DNA from: Nanobdellota archaeon
GTDB taxonomy: Bacteria > Patescibacteriota > Minisyncoccia > UBA6257 > GWB1-50-10
DNA: 8,565 bases
NCBI GenBank assembly: GCA_030695805.1
Contig: JAUYPG010000016.1
Coordinates: forward strand, 1-8,565
Direction of reading: 5' to 3'
The notes under the pieces are model-generated. The model saw only the letters and a list, made by a program, of their open reading frames with translations, did no database searches and was not told the DNA's origin. The position numbers and the translations under genes are program-made. Shown piece by piece: positions 1-5,966 of this stretch; the first letter of the stretch is position 1; each line of letters starts with the position of its first letter.

Positions 1-35
1 GTCCCCCTAAAGGCAGAGATAAAAACCGGAAAATC

Positions 36-1217
36 ATGGGGAAGCATGGAATAAATAATATGTTTAACTTATTCGGAAAAAAAATAACAGAAGAACGCGT
101 CGAAGAACTGGGGACAAGAGAATTCGAGGAACTCATAAATATTTTGGAAGACGGGGTTATCACATACGCCGCGGATTTTACGATCATCTCGATAAACCGA
201 AGCGCGGAACGCATCTTGGGCATCAAAAAAGAAAACGTGGTCGGGCAAAAAATCACGCCGGACATGAAAGGAAATAAAAATGTTGTCGGGCTTGTCGAAG
301 TCATCTTCCCGTCGCTTGCTCCGGTTGTAGTGCAGATTTCCGAAAGCGGCTGGCCGCAGATAACAGATATGGAGCTAGAGGAGCCGCCAATACGGATTCG
401 CGCGACGCTCGCCCCTCTTACCGGGAAAAACGGGGAAAACCTCGGGTTCATAAAAATCATTCGCGACAAAATAATGGAAAATGAGATGTTCAATTCCAAG
501 CAGGAATTTCTTGATGTGGCGGCCCACCAGCTCCGCACCCCCTTAACCGCGATCGGCTGGGCCTTTGAAACGCTCGGGAAAGAACTGGAAGGAAACGCGG
601 AACTAAAACCGATTACGGACGAAGGTAAAAATCTCGCGGAACGCTCCCTGAAGATCGTAAACGACCTTTTGGACGCCGCGCGCATCGGGGGAGGGAAATT
701 CGGATACGCGTTCACGGAAATAAACCTCTCGGAACTCGTACGAAACATCGCCTCCGAAGGAAAACGAATCGCCGAGACCTGGGGGATGACCCTCGCCTAC
801 TCCTCTCCCCCGGAACCGATCCTGATACAAGGCGACGCGAACCGGATTAGTATGGCTCTCGGAAACCTGATAGACAACGCGATAAAATACAATACCGAGC
901 ACGGGAGCATTAATGTCTGTCTGGAAAAAGACCCAAAAGAACCGTTCGTAAAAATAACAGTGCAAGATACCGGAGTGGGCATCCCGGAAAAAGAATTAAG
1001 AATGCTCTTCAGGAAATTCTCGCGCGGGAGCAAGGCAAAGCAACTCGAACCAAACGGATCAGGTCTCGGCCTCTACGTAGCCAGAAATATCGCGAAAAAT
1101 CACGGCGGAGACATTGTGGTCCAGTCAACGCCCGACCGGGGGAGTACATTTACAATAACCTTCCCCACGGACCCGCGCCTCATCCCAAGACGAGAAACGG
1201 CGTATGAGAACGAATAA
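36..1217 (+). CDS. Soluble PAS-domain sensor histidine kinase
   Basis: Cytoplasmic two-component histidine kinase of 393 residues, expected to autophosphorylate on His and pass the phosphate to a response regulator that is not in this window. A PAS-like sensor spans about residues 28-145 (EELINILEDGVITYAADFTI onward). The HisKA H-box is HQLRTPL with phospho-acceptor H164. The ATPase domain shows the N-box NLIDNAIKY (277-285), G1 box DTGVGIP (311-317), an F-box around F325/F328, and G2 box GSGLGLYVAR (341-350). All core catalytic motifs are intact, so it should be active. No membrane segment is visible, so the signal is probably intracellular or comes from a partner. The start is uncertain: ATG 36 has GGA five bases upstream, and ATG 60 (MFNLFGKK) is an alternative with GGA nine bases upstream. 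The kinase call is firm; the ligand is unknown. Confidence 0.95.
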   Translation: MGKHGINNMFNLFGKKITEERVEELGTREFEELINILEDGVITYAADFTIISINRSAERILGIKKENVVGQKITPDMKGNKNVVGLVEVIFPSLAPVVVQISESGWPQITDMELEEPPIRIRATLAPLTGKNGENLGFIKIIRDKIMENEMFNSKQEFLDVAAHQLRTPLTAIGWAFETLGKELEGNAELKPITDEGKNLAERSLKIVNDLLDAARIGGGKFGYAFTEINLSELVRNIASEGKRIAETWGMTLAYSSPPEPILIQGDANRISMALGNLIDNAIKYNTEHGSINVCLEKDPKEPFVKITVQDTGVGIPEKELRMLFRKFSRGSKAKQLEPNGSGLGLYVARNIAKNHGGDIVVQSTPDRGSTFTITFPTDPRLIPRRETAYENE

Positions 1218-1220
1218 CAC

Positions 1221-1288
1221 AAGAATCTAGAAGCTAGAAAATGGAAGTTGTGCTACTACTTTCTAGATTCTATTTTCTAGTTTCTTTG
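1221..1288. terminator. Imperfect heptad hairpin after the kinase gene, possible terminator
   Basis: Three bases after the kinase stop lies an inverted repeat. The left arm holds AATCTAG, AAGCTAG and AAAATGG. The right arm holds TTCTAGA, TTCTATT, TTCTAGT and TTCTTTG. Each arm is a run of 7-nt words, and the arms pair imperfectly across a short loop near 1248-1257. It is placed as a terminator for the kinase transcript, but the tract after it (TTTCTTTGTT) is an interrupted T run, so termination strength is uncertain. The word structure resembles the ATTAGAA hairpins elsewhere in this window, so it may be a diverged member of that repeat family. Confidence 0.5.
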
Positions 1289-1366
1289 TTACTCCACAAC
1301 AACTCAAACATTGTCCGATGCATGCTCGCGATCTCTTTGGACTCAATCAAAATCCCCAACAAAAAA

Positions 1367-1400
1367 TATCAAATTAGAAGCGGCCGCTTCTAATTTGATA
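1367..1400 (-). terminator. Perfect 34-bp palindrome with U tract, terminator of the minus-strand genes
   Basis: The left half TATCAAATTAGAAGCGG is exactly reverse-complementary to the right half with no spacer; the centre is GCGGCCGC. Read on the minus strand, downstream of the PBP stop at 1458, the hairpin is followed directly by A then six T (complement of the A run at 1361-1366). This is the layout of a Rho-independent terminator for the dnaA-dnaN-ruvC-PBP direction. On the plus strand it is followed by A residues, so it should not terminate the kinase transcript. In RNA a few central bases must form the loop. Confidence 0.75.
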
Positions 1401-1419
1401 AAAAAGTATTCTGTGTTAA

Positions 1420-1452
1420 TATCCGCGTTAAATCCCGCGTAAGTTCCGCGCT
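1420..1452. repeat. Three spaced CCGCG words downstream of the PBP gene
   Basis: CCGCG occurs at 1423, 1435 and 1446, spaced 12 and 11 bases apart, within similar AT-containing context (ATCCGCGTTA, ATCCCGCGTA, TTCCGCGCTT). It lies between the PBP stop and its terminator, in the transcribed 3' end. It could be a remnant of a short-word intergenic repeat or chance; no inverted partner is visible nearby. Confidence 0.3.
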
Positions 1453-1457
1453 TGAAA

Positions 1458-3980
1458 CTAGTTATACAAAATCACGCTCTTCCGCGCCTCCTTCCCTTTC
1501 GCGTCCTTTACCACGAATTGAACCGTATTTTGGGACTTCAAGGCATCAAACACAAACCACTGAAAAGGATACGTTGTGCCGGAAAAATTTACGCGAGCCG
1601 AAAGGGATCCGTTGAAATACATTTCGAGAGACCGAAGATTCTCTTTTGAAACAATGTCCGCGCGCATAAGAAACGGCGTCTTCACAAAACTTCCGTTTGA
1701 AGGAGAAATGTTGGTAATCGTAATGTCCTCATCTGGCGCAATCTTTCTCTCCGCGATCGCGCCCTCCGGCACGAACTTGTTATAGGACGAATCAAAACCG
1801 GGAATGGAATTCCGTGCCCACTGGAGCGCGCTCGCCTCCCAATTCGCGAACTGCGGATCTCGGGAAGGATCAAGAGGGAAGCCGCCAAGAGGATCGCTCT
1901 TGTCCACATAGTAAAGGATGGAATGAATCTGGGGATATGATACGCCGTTCTTCATCGGTATATAGACCGACTGCCCGCCAATCATTGGTTTCTGGCTCCC
2001 GAGCATCGGCCCAGGGCGGGTAAAGCCCTCTGCCGGAAAAAGGGGCAGCGCCTCCCGCAGAAACGCGCTCCACATGGGGACCGCGGCGAGAATGCTTCCG
2101 CCCTTCTTCTGCATAGCCGTATTGTCATTATTTCCCGCCCACACGCCGACCACAAGATTCGGCGTGTACCCAATGGTCCACGCGTCCCGAAAATCATTTG
2201 TCGTACCGGTCTTCATCGCGACCTCCCGACCCGGAAAAATCGTGAGCCCCAAACTATTTTGAAAAAGCCCGGCGCGAAGATCGGCGTCGGATAAAATCTG
2301 CGTAATCATCCGCGGATATTGCGCGTCCATAACGCGCGTCGCGTTGTCGCGATAACGCTCCAACACCTTCCCGGAGCGATCCCGCACCTCAAGAATAAAC
2401 ACCTGCTCGTGCCGCACCCCTTCCTCGGCAAGCGCGGAGTAGGCGCTCACAAGCTCGTTCAAATATACCTCTCCGCCTCCAAGGACAAGTGAGAGCCCGT
2501 ACCTGCCCCGCTCTCCCAAAGTTGTAATACCAAAGTCCCGGATGACGCCGAGGACCTCATCAAACCCCGCGAGATAAAGCGCCTTCACCGAAGGAACGTT
2601 TACCGACTGCGCGAGTCCTGTGGCAAGAGAGATCGGCCCGCGGAATGTCCCTTCAAAATTCTGCGGATGAAAACACTCAGGATTCGTGTTTGAAAAATCC
2701 ACGAGCGCGGGGCAGCTCGGGTTGCCGGACGCGAATTCCGTGGGCGCGTCTATCACAATCGTCTCCGGCAAATACCCCTTTCGAAATGCCGCAAGATACG
2801 CGAAGGGCTTCAGGGCCGATCCCGGCTGGCGCAGGCCCTGTGTAGGGACATTAAAACTCGGATCAAACTTACAATTCACGCCCGGAGCGCACCCCGCGGG
2901 CTCCGGATCGCGAAATGGGTCTTTGGAGCCGACAAGGGCAAGTATCTGGCCTGTCTTCGGGTCCTCCGCGACGAGCGCGGCGTTCCTGCCCTCATACATC
3001 TCGGAGTTACGCTCCGCGTTCTCGAGCACGACGCGCTCCGCGATCTCCTGCAAGCGGTAATCAAGCGTGGTAATAGCCCGAAGCCCGCCGTTTACAACCA
3101 TATCTTCGCCATACTTCAGGACCAAATAATCCCTCACCATAAAGGAAAAATGGGAGGCCTTCAAAACATCCGGATTCCGGACAAAAACGACTTTTTGCTT
3201 TTTTGCCGCCTCCGCCTCTTCCTTTGTGATAAACCCGAGTTCCGCCATCCGATCCAAAATATGCTTCTGCCGCCGAAATAACTCATCCACATGCGCGCCC
3301 CAGGGAGAATAATATGTTGTCGCGTTCTGCGCCGCGACAAGCGCCGCGGCCTCGGAAAGGGTGAGCTCCTTCGCTGATTTGTTGAAAAACGTCTCTGCCG
3401 CGGACTCGATTCCGTACGCGTTCGATCCGTAAGGAATTTGATTTAAATAAAGCTCGAAAATCTCATCCTTGCTATATCGCGCCTCTAGTTGGACGGCTAA
3501 AATGAGCTCCCGAATCTTCCGAGAGATTGTGCGCTCCGGGGTAAGAAAAAGATTTTTCGCAAGCTGTTGCGTGATCGTCGAGCCCCCCTGCACTATCTTT
3601 CCGGCTTTCAAGTTTTTCACAAACGCGCGCGCGATGCCCTTCCAGTCAAATGCCGGGTCCGTATAGAAGCTCGCGTTTTCCGCGGCAAGCGTCGCGCGCT
3701 TCACCGCGTCAGGAATCTCTAAAAATGGTATAACCGTCCTTTTTTCTTCCCCATGGATCTCGTACAAAAGAACCTTTCCGGTCCGGTCAAAAATTTTCGT
3801 TGATTCCACAACCTGCTTCGCGTCGAACTGCTCCGGAGCCGGAAGATTACGCGAAAGAAAAACCATAAAAAGAACCGCGAGAGAGGCCAAAAAAAGCCCG
3901 AGGGAAATAAACGCCCCGAAAAACGTCAGAAAAAATTTTGTGCGCTTACGCCGAGAAGAGCGTGGCTTGCGTGAACTCAT
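1458..3980 (-). CDS. Class A penicillin-binding protein (PBP1A-type) with Ig-like C-terminus
   Basis: Bifunctional peptidoglycan synthase of 840 residues: glycosyltransferase polymerisation of lipid II plus DD-transpeptidase cross-linking outside the cytoplasmic membrane. A basic N-terminus and one membrane anchor (about 15-43) are followed by the GT51 domain: motif 1 ENASFYTDPAF with catalytic E101, GGSTITQQLAKNLF (132-145), and RKIRE (154-158) with ELYLNQIPYGSNAYGIESAA. The transpeptidase domain has SxxK S388-A-L-K391, SVN (459-461) and KTGT (590-593), all intact. The last ~90 residues (from about 750) look like a beta-rich Ig-like domain. GT motif 1 departs from the usual EDxxFxxHxG. Cysteines at 364/370 and 423/436 lie in an extracytoplasmic stretch. 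It follows ruvC by 32 bases, so it is probably co-transcribed. No clear Shine-Dalgarno sits at the usual distance from the ATG. Confidence 0.96.
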   Translation of the reverse strand: MSSRKPRSSRRKRTKFFLTFFGAFISLGLFLASLAVLFMVFLSRNLPAPEQFDAKQVVESTKIFDRTGKVLLYEIHGEEKRTVIPFLEIPDAVKRATLAAENASFYTDPAFDWKGIARAFVKNLKAGKIVQGGSTITQQLAKNLFLTPERTISRKIRELILAVQLEARYSKDEIFELYLNQIPYGSNAYGIESAAETFFNKSAKELTLSEAAALVAAQNATTYYSPWGAHVDELFRRQKHILDRMAELGFITKEEAEAAKKQKVVFVRNPDVLKASHFSFMVRDYLVLKYGEDMVVNGGLRAITTLDYRLQEIAERVVLENAERNSEMYEGRNAALVAEDPKTGQILALVGSKDPFRDPEPAGCAPGVNCKFDPSFNVPTQGLRQPGSALKPFAYLAAFRKGYLPETIVIDAPTEFASGNPSCPALVDFSNTNPECFHPQNFEGTFRGPISLATGLAQSVNVPSVKALYLAGFDEVLGVIRDFGITTLGERGRYGLSLVLGGGEVYLNELVSAYSALAEEGVRHEQVFILEVRDRSGKVLERYRDNATRVMDAQYPRMITQILSDADLRAGLFQNSLGLTIFPGREVAMKTGTTNDFRDAWTIGYTPNLVVGVWAGNNDNTAMQKKGGSILAAVPMWSAFLREALPLFPAEGFTRPGPMLGSQKPMIGGQSVYIPMKNGVSYPQIHSILYYVDKSDPLGGFPLDPSRDPQFANWEASALQWARNSIPGFDSSYNKFVPEGAIAERKIAPDEDITITNISPSNGSFVKTPFLMRADIVSKENLRSLEMYFNGSLSARVNFSGTTYPFQWFVFDALKSQNTVQFVVKDAKGKEARKSVILYN

Positions 3981-4012
3981 TTTGACATAATACCGACTTT
4001 CTTTTCTCTCGT

Positions 4013-4486
4013 CTATCGCGAAAGAACGTTCCCCGAAACCGCAATCGCCACAGCGAGAGCGTCCGTAACATCATCCGGAAGAGAGCGTGGAGTAATACCC
4101 AGAAACCGGAATACCATGGAGGCGACCGCTTTTTTCGAGGCATTTCCCGACCCCGCGACTCCGAGCTTTACCTGAAGAGGGGTAATTTCCACAATAGGAA
4201 CACCTGCCTCGGCCAAAGTAAAAAGAAGAACACCACGCGCCTCCGCGACCTCGATCGCGGTTTTCTGATTCTTAAAAAAATAGAGTTGCTCAATCCCCGC
4301 CCGATCCGGACGCGCCGAAACAAGCATCTTCTTCGCCTCCGCGTGAAGAGAAAAAAGTCGAGAAGAAAGATCGCCCGGCGGGATAGGAAACAAGCCGCTC
4401 GCGAGGTGCTGAAGCCCCCCCGCTTCCTTACGAATAAGCCCGTACCCGACCCGCGTCGTGCCCGGGTCAATACCAAGAATTACCAT
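4013..4486 (-). CDS. ruvC: Crossover junction endodeoxyribonuclease RuvC
   Basis: Holliday-junction resolvase of 157 residues, close to the usual family length. It is expected to act as a dimer with RuvAB, neither of which is in this window. The acidic active-site set of the RNase H-like fold is present: D7 in GIDPGT, E66 in GIEQLYF, and D138/D139 plus D142 in DDVTDALAVA. Other family stretches are AEARGVLLF (81-89) and KLGVAGSGNASKKAV (107-121). The ATG is preceded on the minus strand by AATTTTAAGC, the outer end of the intergenic heptad repeat, with no Shine-Dalgarno. It sits between dnaN, 122 bases upstream, and the PBP gene, 32 bases downstream, so a shared transcript is likely if the repeat does not terminate transcription. 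Confidence 0.96.
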   Translation of the reverse strand: MVILGIDPGTTRVGYGLIRKEAGGLQHLASGLFPIPPGDLSSRLFSLHAEAKKMLVSARPDRAGIEQLYFFKNQKTAIEVAEARGVLLFTLAEAGVPIVEITPLQVKLGVAGSGNASKKAVASMVFRFLGITPRSLPDDVTDALAVAIAVSGNVLSR

Positions 4487-4492
4487 GCTTAA

Positions 4493-4607
4493 AATTACTA
4501 ATTACTAATATCTAATTTCTAATCAAGCACCAAGCCCAAATGTTTGAAAATAATTAGTCATTAATTCATTGGGACTTGATTAGGTCAATTAGAAATTAGA
4601 AATTTCT
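4493..4607. repeat. Heptad inverted-repeat element between dnaN and ruvC
   Basis: This element fills almost the whole dnaN-ruvC gap. Left words in strict 7-nt phase: AATTACT twice, AATATCT, AATTTCT, AATCAAG, CACCAAG, CCCAAAT (4493-4541). The right side runs in 7-nt phase from 4552 and includes AATTAGT, CATTAAT, TCATTGG, GACTTGA, TTAGGTC, AATTAGA twice and AATTTCT. The arms are inverted copies, including AATCAAG/CTTGATT and CCCAAATG/CATTGGG. It shares a 23-nt exact match (4505-4527 with 5778-5800) with the dnaA-dnaN element. It is much more AT-rich than the flanking genes. It may act as a hairpin in the transcript; its function is unknown. Confidence 0.85.
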
Positions 4608-4608
4608 A

Positions 4609-5742
4609 TTAACCCCGTATCGGCATCACAACATAAAGAAACCGCGAATCCAGGGGATTCCGAAAAAGAACCGGCCTGTCCGCGCCCCCCACCCGTATCT
4701 CCACCTCTTCGCCCAAAGAGGCCTGGAGCCCCTGGAGCACATACTTCCAATTAAACATAATGGAAAATTGATCTCCGGAAATCTTCGCGGGGATCTTGCA
4801 TACGTTCTCTCCCAAGGTGCTTTCCGAGGCCCGCACCTCGAGAAATTTTTTATTACTTCCGGACTGTATAAGAAGGTCGTTCGCCCGTCCGGAAAGCGTG
4901 CTCGCGATTTTCACGCCATAAATAAATTCCTCGCGCTTCAATTCCGCCTCCCCACGGAACTCGCGTGGAATAATCTCGGTATAATTTGGAAATACCCCCT
5001 GCACAAGTCGAGAAGTAAGCTTCCACGAAGACGTCTCAAAAAACACCTGGGTTCCGTCAGAGACAACTCGAACTTCCCCGTCTGAAGACGTAAGGATTCT
5101 CATAAGGTCCTGCGCGGTCCGTATGGGAAGAGTAAAAATCGGGTCATCGGAAAAAGAAACCCCCTCGCCAGAGACAGCAAGGCGCGCGAGACGGAAACTA
5201 TCCGTCGCAACGAATACAAGCTCGTTCCCGTCGGCATGAATGCGGACGCCGCTTATCTCCGGCCGGATGTCGGAATGCTGGGTCGCGAAAGCGACGCGAG
5301 AAAAGGCCTCAAGAAGAACCCGCTCTGGGAAAACCATCCGCGCCTTCGGGGTCTCGAGAGAAGGAATAAGAGGAAAATCATCCGCGCTCTGTCCATACAC
5401 GCTCGCCTCATAATTATCCGTGAGAATATGAAGCGTAAGACCGTCTTGAGTAAGCGTAATACGCTCATTCTGAAGATTTTTCACAATCCCCGAAAAAACC
5501 TGAAAAGGCAGCGCCAACACTCCGGGTTGTGAGACCTTTCCCAAGAAAGAACACTCCGTCAAAACCTCAAGATCGGTGGTAGTAAGAAACACACTACCCC
5601 CCGAAGCACGGAGTAATACATATCGCAAAATAGGCAAACTTGACGACTCGGAACCCACGGAGTGGGAAATTATCCCCAGCGCCTCAATAAGCTTACTGCG
5701 TAATATGGTTATATTAAAAAAATTAGTAGTTGTAGTAGGCAT
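4609..5742 (-). CDS. dnaN: DNA polymerase III beta subunit (sliding clamp)
   Basis: Ring-shaped clamp of 377 residues that tethers the replicative polymerase to DNA; the length fits three clamp domains (about 1-130, 131-260, 261-377). Family signatures are LPILRYVLL (36-44), TDLEV (56-60), ATDSFRLA (179-186), GVFPNYTEIIP (249-259) and the C-terminal YVVMPIRG (370-377), the end of the partner-binding pocket region. The start MPTTTTNFF is the first ATG of the frame. It is preceded on the minus strand by ATATCCACC and TTGTCCACA, so two DnaA-box-like sites occupy the place where a ribosome-binding site would be. This could couple dnaN expression to DnaA; that is inference. It lies downstream of dnaA across a 224-base gap that is the oriC candidate. 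Confidence 0.97.
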   Translation of the reverse strand: MPTTTTNFFNITILRSKLIEALGIISHSVGSESSSLPILRYVLLRASGGSVFLTTTDLEVLTECSFLGKVSQPGVLALPFQVFSGIVKNLQNERITLTQDGLTLHILTDNYEASVYGQSADDFPLIPSLETPKARMVFPERVLLEAFSRVAFATQHSDIRPEISGVRIHADGNELVFVATDSFRLARLAVSGEGVSFSDDPIFTLPIRTAQDLMRILTSSDGEVRVVSDGTQVFFETSSWKLTSRLVQGVFPNYTEIIPREFRGEAELKREEFIYGVKIASTLSGRANDLLIQSGSNKKFLEVRASESTLGENVCKIPAKISGDQFSIMFNWKYVLQGLQASLGEEVEIRVGGADRPVLFRNPLDSRFLYVVMPIRG

Positions 5743-5759
5743 GGTGGATATGTGGACAA
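5743..5759 (-). promoter_or_regulatory. Two abutting DnaA-box-like sites at the dnaN start
   Basis: Minus strand TTGTCCACA (5751-5759) differs from TTATCCACA at one base. ATATCCACC (5743-5751) matches seven of nine. They share one base and end directly before the dnaN ATG, inside its leader. They could serve the origin, control dnaN, or both. Confidence 0.55.
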
Positions 5760-5814
5760 AATTAAAATATCTAATTTCTAATATCTAATTTCTAATCAAG
5801 AGAAGAAGGAAACC

Positions 5815-5823
5815 TGTGGATTA
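5815..5823 (-). promoter_or_regulatory. DnaA-box-like site
   Basis: Plus-strand TGTGGATTA differs from TGTGGATAA at one base. It lies between the arms of the surrounding repeat. Confidence 0.5.
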
Positions 5824-5835
5824 TTATGTGGTTGG

Positions 5836-5844
5836 TGTGGATGG
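5836..5844 (-). promoter_or_regulatory. Weak DnaA-box-like site
   Basis: Plus-strand TGTGGATGG matches the reverse DnaA box at seven of nine positions and has the same orientation as 5815-5823, 21 bases away (two helical turns), which would place both on one face of the helix. Confidence 0.35.
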
Positions 5845-5872
5845 AAAGCGGCGCCAATTTTCCCTCCTCCAT

Positions 5873-5881
5873 TTGTCCATA
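5873..5881 (+). promoter_or_regulatory. Weak DnaA-box-like site, opposite orientation
   Basis: TTGTCCATA matches TTATCCACA at seven of nine positions and the variant TTGTCCACA, which also occurs at the dnaN start, at eight of nine. It adjoins the AT-rich tract on the dnaA side. Confidence 0.35.
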
Positions 5882-5966
5882 TCTTACCCACTATATATTA
5901 AAATTTCCAATTTAGACTTTAGACATTTCACATTTATTAGTAATTAGAAATTAGGAATTAGAAATT

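Larger units (their letters stand above)
5743..5966. other. Candidate oriC in the dnaA-dnaN intergenic region
   Basis: This 224-base gap holds several matches to the DnaA box (TTATNCACA or its reverse complement) and long AT-rich flanks. Boxes lie at 5743-5759 (two abutting), 5815-5823, 5836-5844 and 5873-5881. An AT-rich tract runs from about 5882 to the dnaA stop and could be the unwinding element. Origins beside dnaA are common in bacteria, and the dnaA-dnaN gap is a known location. None of the boxes is a perfect match to the E. coli consensus, so strength depends on this species' DnaA. A GC-skew switch across this point could not be computed. Confidence 0.65.
5761..5966. repeat. Heptad inverted-repeat element bracketing the DnaA boxes
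   Basis: The left arm 5764-5796 and right arm 5936-5968 are inverted copies that pair at 29 of 33 positions. The left words alternate ATCTAAT and TTCTAAT-type heptamers. The right side runs in unbroken 7-nt phase: TTTAGAC twice from 5911, ATTTCAC, ATTTATT, AGTAATT, AGAAATT, AGGAATT, AGAAATT, ending at 5966 against the dnaA stop codon. About 139 bases lie between the arms, and most of the DnaA-box matches fall there. Because the same arms occur at other junctions without DnaA boxes, the repeat is probably not an origin-specific device. Confidence 0.85.

Noticed and set aside
603..1033. Long minus-strand open frames inside the kinase gene
   Set aside because: They lie wholly within a well-supported kinase coding frame, show no recognisable motifs and have the composition of out-of-frame translation.
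1380..1387. NotI site (GCGGCCGC) as a cloning-vector trace
   Set aside because: It is the exact centre of a natural-looking terminator palindrome, with no linker or vector sequence around it.
2645..3060. Plus-strand open frames opposite the PBP gene
   Set aside because: They are antisense to intact catalytic domains and lack any family signature or start context.
5743..5966. Plasmid-type iterons for a Rep protein
   Set aside because: The heptads also flank genes far from the origin candidate, are much shorter than typical iterons, and the window has DnaA but no plasmid Rep gene.
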